Shown here piece by piece: positions 18,301 to 25,069 of a stretch of 47,633 nt of DNA (position 1 is its first letter; every line of letters begins with the position of its first letter). The translations under genes and the position numbers were made by a program. The notes below the pieces were generated by a model, which saw only the letters and a program-made list of their open reading frames with translations, had not been told where the DNA came from and did not search any database. Source of the stretch: Ruminococcus flavefaciens (GTDB taxonomy: Bacteria; Bacillota; Clostridia; Oscillospirales; Ruminococcaceae); the NCBI GenBank assembly GCA_002310115.1, contig DBYI01000121.1, forward strand, positions 1 to 47,633, given 5' to 3'.

Positions 18301-18614
18301 AGAAGATACATCTGGATAGCAAGTGCGTCGTTGTTGGATACTCCATCGTTTGCTCCGTTGCAGTCTGCGTTTATCCAGCCCTGTTCTGTAATCGCGTTCT
18401 TGTCAGTTCCTCCCCTGCCATATTTGTTAGGGTTGGAAAGTGCCTGCATGATCATTACTGCGTCAGACATATCAACGCTACCGTCACAGTTTGCATCACC
18501 AACTAACGTTGAGACTGTGGTCTCTGCTGCTAAACTCATAACAGGCATTGCAGCAGCAGCTATACAAACTGCAGAAAAACCTGTAAAGAGCTTTTTAAAG
18601 ACATTGTTCCTCAT
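15339..18614 (-). CDS. Secreted dockerin protein with two Cthe_2159-like beta-helix domains
   Basis: 1,091 aa from the ATG at 18614; the upstream in-frame ATG at 18623 abuts GGAGA, so 18614 fits better. Order: signal peptide ending near MPVMSLAAE; type I dockerin at about residues 35-105 (GDANCDGSVDMSDAVMIMQA, then NADCNGANDGVSNNDALAIQ); two tandem beta-helix domains (about 115-470 and 495-1090) with repeated motifs like ITGGTVIATATDNQ and NGGSITIDSSDDCI. Gly-rich loops (GGGGFGGGGFG) interrupt the second. Family: carbohydrate-binding Cthe_2159 (polysaccharide binding, possibly acid sugars). Inferred: bound to the cellulosome or cell wall through the dockerin. The N-terminal dockerin position is uncommon. 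Confidence 0.88.
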   Translation of the reverse strand: MRNNVFKKLFTGFSAVCIAAAAMPVMSLAAETTVSTLVGDANCDGSVDMSDAVMIMQALSNPNKYGRGGTDKNAITEQGWINADCNGANDGVSNNDALAIQMYLLGKGELSNGKTDEKPVTDAVKIHLKNTSIEVEGDNAIVSGTTVTITHSGEYYVDGNLNDGQINVNIADTSADAETVKIFLNGANITGRSAPAILITNAENTSINIVDGTENTISDGDTAYEGDYAKSAVIEAKDDMTIKGGEKGDGVLNITANTQDAVSCNNDIKINGGKISITTLNSENGTDGIKAKKSITIKDGEIDIDAEGDGIKSNKDAVSFTGGTTRIKAGNDAVQAETTIDISGGYIVAGGDRGLTAVTGVNITGGTVIATATDNQVDEKLLTGTTQTTALLNCIDDATNEKDGTWKKDNAIVSGSVEAKYTKKYKYILYSDTSINGAKSCGFKNLSTGAAVTHTDGKQTQFQLSLVTVFNNVNPAGTSTGSDTNTDPVQDTDGLTITLSDSGMATNASSEAKVENNVCTITKPGVFTVTGEMTGGQIVIDVDKTAYPDGVVELDLSGMSLTNTKTSPIYVASIADEVVIVAKNGTENTISDGTEYTNADNDTGAIYSKDDIKFKGKGKLTVNGNAADGIVGKDDIKIYNGILTVNAADDGIRAKDSVTIGNISSDGTETDYSNLSVTVKAKAGDGIKATCTDVSSSAKQLGLVTINGGTVNIDSYADGISAEQFFEMNGGDLTIKTYQGSSYTGTGNTQGGNQTGQGGRPGGGGFGGGGFGMMDGNSNKTDISAKGIKAVGLYDEAGTTWQSVGNININGGSITIDSSDDCIHCGGDMVLTGGELKLSSADDGAHSDHNLTIGTKGNGYDDIVIYVEKCYEGIEAQKIYQNSGSVIVNSTDDGFNAAGGSDGSGMGNAGMPWGQGGGGFGGGGFGGGNSGNYLMQFNGGFAIVNATNGDHDGYDSNGNIEINGGYIISNGNEPFDCGDGGSSIKVNGGTWVSNCPSGGMSMGGSEMAANVTASVNVSANTRLSLVGSDGKVIVSFIVDKAVSQLKAGGTGTSGASFYTGGTLNGSTYFQQVDQSQLAAFGGTLTGGASVK

Positions 18615-18664
18615 AATTATCATTCTCCTTTTTTAATATCGCCCAATCATAGTCATGCTTTTGA

Positions 18665-18703
18665 CTATGGTTATATTATACATAAGAAAGCTTGAATTAG
18701 TCT
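18665..18703 (-). promoter_or_regulatory. Promoter-like module upstream of the dockerin gene, copy 1
   Basis: On the minus strand the segment carries AATTCAAGCTTTCTTATG followed by TATAATATAACC. It is similar to the segment at 18830-18868. Its TATAAT lies about 60 nt upstream of the gene, so this is the likely proximal promoter. Confidence 0.4.
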
Positions 18704-18829
18704 TAATACTATGCATAATGCTTTGAAATGTTCTTTTAGCTTATTTAAGGGAATAAATAAAATTTTCGAGCAAATCTTTTATAAAAAATGATTAAATAAA
18801 TACATATTAGATTAAGATGCGATTTTACT

Positions 18830-18868
18830 CTATGCTTTAATTATATATGAGAAAGCTGAATTGAGGCT
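18830..18868 (-). promoter_or_regulatory. Promoter-like module, copy 2
   Basis: Minus strand CAATTCAGCTTTCTCATATA then TAATTAAAGCATAG, an imperfect copy of 18665-18703 placed 165 nt further upstream. It may be a second, distal promoter or a duplicated binding site. Confidence 0.3.
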
Positions 18869-19321
18869 GAAAACAAGTGTGAAAGATGTTAAATAAAATT
18901 GAAAAAATGATGAAATAATGGTAAAATCTAGTTCTATCATGCTACGATCAAAAAGAGATTTATTCTTATGACATATATATGATAAAGATTATAATTAGAG
19001 TATGTTATGAACAGGATGGAACCACTTAATGAATTAGATAGGAAATTGACAAAAAAAATCGGGTCATAACGTAAAGAAAGCTCTTCTATTTAATAGCTCA
19101 CAGTTATTGATCTATTAAATAATCTATTATCATCGTTAAATAAATATCTTAGCTTATCGTGTTTCAATTTCACGTATACACTTGAATCAGTTCTTGTATT
19201 ATTTGAGCCTTTTCAGTGATTTTGCAGCTAAGGAGAAACTTTTTAAATAATTCATTTTTCTAACATATATACGATTGACTTTTTGTAAACAAGAACTTTG
19301 TTGTGCACTTTCAACTTAATA
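18869..19321. other. AT-rich intergenic region
   Basis: No gene, strong hairpin or RNA motif is seen between the dockerin gene's upstream modules and the promoter at 19322. Confidence 0.5.
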
Positions 19322-19350
19322 TTGACAAGTCTGTTGAAATATGATATAAT
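19322..19350 (+). promoter_or_regulatory. Consensus promoter for a 59-aa protein gene
   Basis: TTGACA (19322-19327), a 17-nt spacer, TATAAT (19345-19350). The leader to the gene is about 115 nt. Confidence 0.8.
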
Positions 19351-19392
19351 AAATGTATAGTAAAATGCTGTTTCTTAGAAGGGGTGATAAAA

Positions 19393-19407
19393 ATGTTCAT
19401 TGGATAA
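19393..19407 (+). other. Four-codon leader reading frame
   Basis: AAGGGGTGATAAAA precedes ATG TTC ATT GGA TAA, giving MFIG and a stop. The ribosome site is strong and well spaced, yet the frame closes at once. It may be a regulatory mini-ORF or chance. Confidence 0.3.
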
Positions 19408-19474
19408 TATACAATATATTAGCACTATTTATCTCCAAACATGACGCATCCACGCTTAAAAAAGGAGGATCATT

Positions 19475-19654
19475 ATGTATGCAGGTATATTTGATTATAA
19501 TGACAATGATTTCATAACGCCATTTGACAATAAAATGGGTATTGATTCCAAAGGTAACTTGATGAGACGTTTAGATGAATATGTTGCTTTGGATATGAAT
19601 TCAGGCAAATTTCACTACATATCTCCTTGGCCGGAAGAAGATAATAATAAATAA
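19475..19654 (+). CDS. 59-aa acidic protein of unknown function
   Basis: ATG after AAAAGGAGGATCATT, a near-perfect ribosome site, with a consensus promoter upstream and a terminator 12 nt after the stop. The protein starts MYAGIFDYNDNDFITPFDNK and ends SPWPEEDNNK; it is acidic, aromatic, and has no signal peptide or membrane segment. I do not recognise a family. The complete expression unit argues strongly that it is a real gene. Confidence 0.75.
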   Translation: MYAGIFDYNDNDFITPFDNKMGIDSKGNLMRRLDEYVALDMNSGKFHYISPWPEEDNNK

Positions 19655-19666
19655 CTTGAAATAATT

Positions 19667-19699
19667 AAGGCTGGACCTGTAAAAAGTCCAGCCTTTTAT
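19667..19699 (+). terminator. Terminator of the 59-aa gene
   Basis: AAGGCTGGAC pairs with GTCCAGCCTT, followed by TTTATA. Confidence 0.85.
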
Positions 19700-19726
19700 A
19701 GCATATACTTTATTGATGTATAAGTA

Positions 19727-19755
19727 TTGATAATCCGAGTCGGGTATGTTATAAT
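19727..19755 (+). promoter_or_regulatory. Promoter of the macro-domain gene
   Basis: TTGATA (19727-19732), a 17-nt spacer, TATAAT (19750-19755), about 34 nt before the start codon. Confidence 0.75.
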
Positions 19756-19788
19756 TTGATAAATCATAGTGAAACGGAGGTTGCTTGT

Positions 19789-20853
19789 ATGCCTTTCAGA
19801 ATCATAAGGAATGACATAACAAAAGTCAAAGCCGATGCAATAGTTAATGCTGCTAACTCATCGTTGCTCGGTGGAGGCGGAGTTGACGGTGCTATACATC
19901 ATGCTGCAGGTCCGGAGCTTCTGGAGGAATGCAGAACTCTCGGCGGCTGTAAAACAGGAGAAGCAAAGATTACAAAAGGATATGCTCTTGACTGTAAATA
20001 TATCATACATACGGTAGGTCCTGCCTGGCATGGTGGCGACCGTGGTGAGGAAGAGCTTCTGCGTTCATGCTACAGGAATTCTCTTGAACTAGCGAGTTCT
20101 AAATCTTGTGAGAGTGTAGCTTTTCCGCTTATTTCATCAGGCATATTTGGCTATCCGAAAGATAGGGCTCTTGATGCGGCTGTTTCTGAATTCAGAAGTT
20201 TCCTTGAAGAAAATGATATGGATATTACACTCGTCATATTTGATAAGGATTCCTTTGAGGTAAGCTCAGGCATCGTTGGTGAGATAAGGCAGTATATTAG
20301 TGACGCTTATGCAAAAAAATGCGCTGCTCGTGACAAAAGGAATAGAAAAAGCGATATAGTTCTTGGTATGTATCATACTGCTGAAGCAAACCAAGCAGTT
20401 AAACCGAGCGAATTATTCGGCAGAAAAAAAGAAAGTTCTGCAAATATTATGCTTGAAGAAGCTGATATTTGCTGTGAAACGAGCGCTGATCTTGAAAATA
20501 TACTGAAAACGCATGATGAATCCTTCTCAGAAGCTCTGTTAAGACTCATAGATGAGAAAGGCATGACCGATGTAGGAACTTACAAAAAAGCCAATATTGA
20601 CCGTAAGCATTTTTCAAAGATACGCAGCGACAATAACTACAAACCTAAAAAGCAGACAGCAGTTGCTTTTGCTGTAGCACTTGAACTTGATCTTGACGAA
20701 ACAGAAGAATTACTGAAAAAAGCAGGCTTTGCTTTATCAGACAGTTTAAAGTTTGATCTGATAATCCGCTATTTTATTGAACGTGGTAATTATAATATCT
20801 ATGAGATAAATGAAGCTTTGTTTGCTTTTGATCAGAGTCTCATCGGTTCATGA
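19789..20853 (+). CDS. Macro-domain protein (ADP-ribose metabolism) with C-terminal helical/HTH-like domain
   Basis: 354 aa from the ATG at 19789, chosen because CGGAGG lies 8 nt upstream; an earlier in-frame ATG lacks a site. Residues 1-170 are a macro domain of the YmdB type: DAIVNAANSSLLGGGGVDGA, then YIIHTVGP and FPLISSGIFGYP. Such domains bind ADP-ribose and often remove O-acetyl or protein-linked ADP-ribose. Residues 245-354 form a helical domain (GTYKKANIDRKHFSKIRSDN, then ALELDLDETEELLKKAGF) resembling an XRE-like helix-turn-helix. I infer a regulator or enzyme responding to ADP-ribose derivatives. A vWA gene follows 111 nt downstream. Confidence 0.88.
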   Translation: MPFRIIRNDITKVKADAIVNAANSSLLGGGGVDGAIHHAAGPELLEECRTLGGCKTGEAKITKGYALDCKYIIHTVGPAWHGGDRGEEELLRSCYRNSLELASSKSCESVAFPLISSGIFGYPKDRALDAAVSEFRSFLEENDMDITLVIFDKDSFEVSSGIVGEIRQYISDAYAKKCAARDKRNRKSDIVLGMYHTAEANQAVKPSELFGRKKESSANIMLEEADICCETSADLENILKTHDESFSEALLRLIDEKGMTDVGTYKKANIDRKHFSKIRSDNNYKPKKQTAVAFAVALELDLDETEELLKKAGFALSDSLKFDLIIRYFIERGNYNIYEINEALFAFDQSLIGS

Positions 20854-20896
20854 TTTGTCGCCTTCGAAGCGACCCAAATACCTTCGTGATGATGTA

Positions 20897-20912
20897 TACT
20901 GTAATTACAGTA
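20897..20912. promoter_or_regulatory. 16-nt perfect palindrome, operator candidate
   Basis: TACTGTAATTACAGTA overlaps a TATACT -10-like hexamer (20895-20900) in front of the vWA gene. A dimeric repressor bound here would block transcription. It is too AT-rich and compact for a terminator. Confidence 0.5.
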
Positions 20913-20964
20913 AAGGAAACGTGAAATCGGTTCCGCAGAAAAACATCAAAACGGAGGTATTACT

Positions 20965-21615
20965 ATGAAAAAGAATTTCACAGAACTGGTATTCATCCTT
21001 GACGAGAGCGGCTCAATGAGCGGACTTACAGCTGATACTATCGGTGGATTCAATTCTCTTATTGCAAAGCAGAAAAACGAAAAAGGCGAGGCGCTTGTTT
21101 CAACTGTATTCTTCAGCAATGATTCCAAAGTGATACATGACAGAGTGAAGCTGGAAGATGTTCCCAAGCTTACTGACAGAGACTATGTTCCTTCAGGATG
21201 TACTGCTCTTCTGGACGCGGTCGGTGATGCAGTTCATCATATTGCCAATATCCATAAGTATGCTCGTGAAGAGGACGTTCCTGAAAAGACACTTTTTGTA
21301 ATAACAACGGATGGCATGGAGAATGCAAGCAGAAAGTACAGCCATAAGGAAGTGAAGAAGCTAATTGAAAGAGTACAGGAGGAAAAAGGTTGGGAATTTG
21401 TATTCCTTGGAGCGAATATTGATGCTGCTGAGACTGCAAACTCTATAGGTATCAGTGCGGAACATGCAGTTGAGTATCATGCTGACTGCTGTGGAACAGA
21501 AGTACTTTATGAAGCAGTTGGCTGTGCTGTAAGCAGTATAAGAGCAGAAAAGGGGATCAATAAGTCTTGGAAATGCTCAGTAGAAGCTGATAATATCCGC
21601 AGAAAAAAGATTTAG
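20965..21615 (+). CDS. von Willebrand factor A domain protein
   Basis: 216 aa; ATG after GGAGGT. A single vWA domain with a complete MIDAS: DESGSMSG (DxSxS) at the N terminus, GCTALLDAV (Thr) and TTDGMEN (Asp). No signal peptide or membrane segment, so cytosolic. Similar stand-alone vWA proteins occur in TerY-like stress clusters, but no ter gene is seen here. It follows the macro-domain gene and has a palindromic operator candidate of its own. Confidence 0.85.
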   Translation: MKKNFTELVFILDESGSMSGLTADTIGGFNSLIAKQKNEKGEALVSTVFFSNDSKVIHDRVKLEDVPKLTDRDYVPSGCTALLDAVGDAVHHIANIHKYAREEDVPEKTLFVITTDGMENASRKYSHKEVKKLIERVQEEKGWEFVFLGANIDAAETANSIGISAEHAVEYHADCCGTEVLYEAVGCAVSSIRAEKGINKSWKCSVEADNIRRKKI

Positions 21616-21804
21616 TAAATAGCAGGACGCATAAAAAAACAGCTTTATACAGAGATTAGCCATTCATCCATATACTCTTTTTGAAAACTTTCTTTAAGGC
21701 ACAGAATAATCGTTTTTATTCTATTAATGTATTCATATGAGAGTTAACTTCAGAATATTTTGATTTGGGCCAAAATATAAGAGAACTGATGAAAGGAAAA
21801 TAAA

Positions 21805-22035
21805 ATGGCTATCTACATAAAGGCAATCAAAGTTGAAGAAAACGAAGATACTGTAATATATAATTATGGTCATTCAGATGATAATTTGAAAGGTTTGTTT
21901 GTAATAAGAAAAGACCTTTCTGATTGGAAGCATATCAAGGATGCAGGAATTTCTATTTCAGGTTTGATTGGTAAAATATGCCAAAAATATATAATGACTA
22001 AATCTTTCCCTGATGAGATAAGTTATCAGGCCTAA
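21805..22035 (+). CDS. Hypothetical 76-aa protein
   Basis: ATG after GAAAGGAAAATAAA. Compact alpha/beta composition (YIKAIKVEENEDTVIYNYGH); no signal peptide or membrane segment. The size and look recall small immunity or stress proteins, but I recognise no family. A terminator follows at 22093-22124. Confidence 0.6.
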   Translation: MAIYIKAIKVEENEDTVIYNYGHSDDNLKGLFVIRKDLSDWKHIKDAGISISGLIGKICQKYIMTKSFPDEISYQA

Positions 22036-22092
22036 GATTGTATAGAATGAAAATGCTATTTCATATAAGGCATAAGGACATGTTTGCCTTAC

Positions 22093-22124
22093 AGCGGTGA
22101 TACTTATATCATCGCTGTTTTCTT
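22093..22124 (+). terminator. Terminator
   Basis: AGCGGTGAT pairs with ATCATCGCT (one G-T pair), followed by GTTTTCTT. Confidence 0.75.
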
Positions 22125-22213
22125 ATTTGAAGTGTGCTTGACATAGCGCATTTTTTCTGTAAATCACTGAAAATAAGTTCGGAATGTTTCAGATAAAAAA
22201 GGCGTTCTAATAA

Positions 22214-22323
22214 GATGAAATACAGGCTTGCTATGCAGCTGTTAAGGATGGTAAGCCCAAAGTAGCTGAAGATTTGAAGAAAACAAAGATGCAAAAGAAA
22301 TCATGTGTTGGAAATGTTTTATA
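22214..22323 (+). pseudogene. Possible small gene relic
   Basis: A 36-codon open stretch without its own start or ribosome site reads DEIQACYAAVKDGKPKVAED then LKKTKMQKKS. The Lys-rich helical look suggests a truncated DNA-associated or mobile-element protein, but the family is not recognised. Confidence 0.25.
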
Positions 22324-22415
22324 GCCAAATCAATTTCAAAAACGTTTAGAGGAATGAACTAATTGATACAAAGCATGTCAAACTATACTTTGATTTTTAT
22401 CTTAATGGGATAAAT

Positions 22416-22447
22416 AAAAGGACCGACCAGGATTAGTCGATCCTTTT
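22416..22447. terminator. Bidirectional terminator
   Basis: AAAAGGA..CGAC pairs with GTCG..TCCTTTT with one mismatch. Both strands have A/T flanks. It probably ends the ktr operon. Confidence 0.65.
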
Positions 22448-22539
22448 GTATATTACCTCTCAAGGAGTACTTGAATGATCTTGTTTGATATATCATCGTC
22501 TAATTTGACAGGTATGTATTGAGCAAGTGTGATATGGTT

Positions 22540-23178
22540 TTAGAATGCCTTTTGAATATCTTTCATATTTCCGAGGAGAAGCATAGCATCATCTGTATTC
22601 AGAACCATATCAGGCATAGGCAGAATTAGTTGATCTTTAGTTCGTACTGCAATTACATTAAGATTATGCTTTTTGCGTATATCAAGCTCTGCTATTGTTT
22701 TGTTATTCCAAGCTTTTGGTACGCGGACCTCATAAATATTAATATCACGGTCAAGTTGGAAAACATCGAGAATATCGTCTGAAGCTTCCTTTGTTGCAAG
22801 TCTGATTGCAGTCTGTTTTTCAGGATATACTGTTTCATCAGCACCGTTGCGGAGTAAGAATTTTTCTTGAACATCATTTTGAGCACGTGAAATTACCTTT
22901 TGAGCTCCAAGATCTTTCAGTAAAGCAGTGGTCTCAAGTGAATCCTGAAAGCTATCACTAATTGTAACAATACATACATCATAATCAGGAATTCCGAGAG
23001 AACGCATAAAATTCGCGTTTGTACTGTCGCCTATCTGAGCGTTTGTAACTAATGGCAGTATTGCGTTAATACGTTCTTCCTCACTATCAACTACCATTAT
23101 TTCACAACGAAGTTGTGCCATACGTTTTGCTATATGTATACCGAACTGACCTGCACCAATTATTAAAACAGATTTCAT
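22540..23178 (-). CDS. ktrA: Potassium uptake regulatory subunit KtrA (TrkA/RCK)
   Basis: 212 aa, the usual KtrA length. N-terminal Rossmann RCK domain (VLIIGAGQFGIHIAKRMAQL, then VVDSEEERI) binding NAD or ATP, and a C-terminal RCK_C domain (about 135-212) that in relatives binds c-di-AMP. It forms a cytoplasmic ring gating KtrB. It lies 23 nt downstream of ktrB. Past the UAA stop the same frame stays open for another 28 codons and looks protein-like; see findings. Confidence 0.92.
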   Translation of the reverse strand: MKSVLIIGAGQFGIHIAKRMAQLRCEIMVVDSEEERINAILPLVTNAQIGDSTNANFMRSLGIPDYDVCIVTISDSFQDSLETTALLKDLGAQKVISRAQNDVQEKFLLRNGADETVYPEKQTAIRLATKEASDDILDVFQLDRDINIYEVRVPKAWNNKTIAELDIRKKHNLNVIAVRTKDQLILPMPDMVLNTDDAMLLLGNMKDIQKAF

Positions 23179-23201
23179 AGTTTCTCTCCTTTTTATAATT
23201 A

Positions 23202-24536
23202 TTATCCAACAGTGACTTTTTCCTGAGGAAGTCTTGAGACTTCATTATTTGATGAGAATGCAGCATATATCAGTGTCAAGCCACCGACTCGTCCTGCAAA
23301 CATAAGTATCATAAGAATAATATGTGATGCTAAAGAAAGTGATGTGGTAATTCCAAGAGTTAACCCTGCCGTTCCTAGAGCAGAACCTGTTTCAAACAAG
23401 CAACTTGTAAGAGGCAGGGATTCTATAAGGCTTAATGCTATGCCAGTTGAAAGGAACAATGACATATACATGAAAAGTATAGCGCCTGATGTTCGTATAA
23501 TATCTTCCGGTACGCGTCGATTAAAGCATTCGACATCGTTCTTACGCTTGAATACACTTAAAGCAGCAAGGAATAGAACCGCTATTGTAGATGTTTTCAT
23601 ACCTCCTGCCGTTGAACCCGAACAACCACCGATAAGCATGAGTACAGTCATGAGCATTGTGCAGGGTTCACGCATTTTTGAAAGGTCAGCAGTATTAAAA
23701 CCTGCTGTTCGTGCAGTCACAGACTGGAAAAATGAATGAAGTACACGTTCTTTTGCAGATTCATGTGAATATTCTGCAAAAAAGAAAAATACAGCAGGGA
23801 GAAATATAAGTAATCCTGATGTTACGAGTACAATTTTAGTCTGCAGTCGGTACTTTTTGAAATGATAGCGGTGCTGTACGATATCATCCCACGTAAGGAA
23901 TCCGATGCCCCCGATGATTATAAGCAGCATAAGGATAGTATTTACATATATATTGCTGCCATAGGAGGTCAGTGATGAAAAAGGTTCCCTTACTCCCATT
24001 AGATCGAATCCTGCATTGCAGAAAGCTGATATAGAATGAAATATTGAATACCAGAAACCTTTTACAACTCCAAAATCATGGCAGAATATTGGATATAGCA
24101 GAACTGCACCTGTCAGTTCAAACAAAGCAGTCATCTTGAGAATGAATTTTGTAAGATTAAGAATACCGCCGACCTGAGGCGCCGAAATAGAATCCTGCAT
24201 CATACCACGGAAACCCAACCCGATTTTTTTGCCTGAGAGTCTAGTAATCATCAATCCTATTGTAATAACACCCATACCGCCTATCTGAATCATGGTTAGT
24301 ATTATAGCCTGTCCAAATAAAGACCAGTGTGTTGCGGTATCTTTAACTACCAGACCGGTAACACAAGAAGCAGAAACTGCTGTGAACAGTGTATCTTTAA
24401 AAGGTGTAACAGTACGGCTTTGAGATGAAATCGGAAGCATGAGCAGAAGAGCTCCTGTAAGTATAAGTATAACGAAGCCGATGCTGATAACTCTGAATGA
24501 GTTGTGATTACGATTAATTATTTTTTCCTTTTTCAT
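23202..24536 (-). CDS. ktrB: Potassium uptake channel subunit KtrB (TrkH family)
   Basis: 444 aa from the ATG at 24536 (GGAG at 24544-24547); an ATG 39 nt upstream lacks a site. Eight-plus membrane segments arranged as four M1-P-M2 units, with filter glycines in CVTGLV, FCNAGFD, ARTAGFN and GTAGLT. TrkH/KtrB subunits move K+ (Na+-coupled) across the membrane with the KtrA ring. First gene of the ktrB-ktrA operon. Confidence 0.93.
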   Translation of the reverse strand: MKKEKIINRNHNSFRVISIGFVILILTGALLLMLPISSQSRTVTPFKDTLFTAVSASCVTGLVVKDTATHWSLFGQAIILTMIQIGGMGVITIGLMITRLSGKKIGLGFRGMMQDSISAPQVGGILNLTKFILKMTALFELTGAVLLYPIFCHDFGVVKGFWYSIFHSISAFCNAGFDLMGVREPFSSLTSYGSNIYVNTILMLLIIIGGIGFLTWDDIVQHRYHFKKYRLQTKIVLVTSGLLIFLPAVFFFFAEYSHESAKERVLHSFFQSVTARTAGFNTADLSKMREPCTMLMTVLMLIGGCSGSTAGGMKTSTIAVLFLAALSVFKRKNDVECFNRRVPEDIIRTSGAILFMYMSLFLSTGIALSLIESLPLTSCLFETGSALGTAGLTLGITTSLSLASHIILMILMFAGRVGGLTLIYAAFSSNNEVSRLPQEKVTVG

Positions 24537-24600
24537 ATAATATCTCCGGATGATAAGTAGTTTAAATATTTTCAAATATATAATTTCTAACAGCTTTTAT

Positions 24601-24629
24601 ATTATATCATAGATAAGAGAATTATGCAA
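24601..24629 (-). promoter_or_regulatory. Promoter of ktrBA
   Basis: Minus strand TTGCAT (24624-24629), a 17-nt spacer, TATAAT (24601-24606). The leader is only about 60 nt, too short for a c-di-AMP riboswitch. Confidence 0.7.
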
Positions 24630-25069
24630 TTGTCAGTCAGGCAAATATCTAATAATATTTTTAATTATAATAGAGCGCTGTGCTTTTTTACAATAATATC
24701 GTTCAATAAATGGTATTGAATTAATTATCAAGACGCATCCATATATTATGCTTTTGAATTCTGTCATATAAGAGAAAGAACTGTTATGCACAGAATTCCT
24801 GTAAAAAGTATTCTTTACTATCCCTATAGAGGCACTTGCATGCTTTTCGAATGACAGCGGCAGCTTTTTTATTTCAACATATTTGTCTGACAGACGTGTT
24901 GCGGCTATAGTTTTAAGCTATATGTTGATTGTTGTGATTTAACTAAAAATTTGCACAATGTACATAGATTTAATTAGTGAAAAGTGATATAATTATAATG
25001 TGAAAGTATAGATTTATGCTTTGAATCATAAGGGATATGAAATTGCCATAATGAAGGGACGGAATTATA
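24630..25069. other. Intergenic region with hairpins
   Basis: No supported gene. GAATTCTGT (24756-24764) and ACAGAATTC (24790-24798) are a perfect inverted repeat, and TTCAATA..TATTGAA lies at about 24703-24721. The minus strand has a start-less open stretch of about 90 codons (about 24650-24920) that might be a relic. A TATAAT near 24989 may serve the EAL gene. Confidence 0.4.

Noticed and set aside
24537..24600. c-di-AMP (ydaO-type) riboswitch before ktrBA
   Set aside because: Leader of about 60 nt is far too short for that structure.
24890..25069. c-di-GMP riboswitch in front of the EAL gene
   Set aside because: None of the conserved GEMM-I or GEMM-II core segments could be found in the leader.
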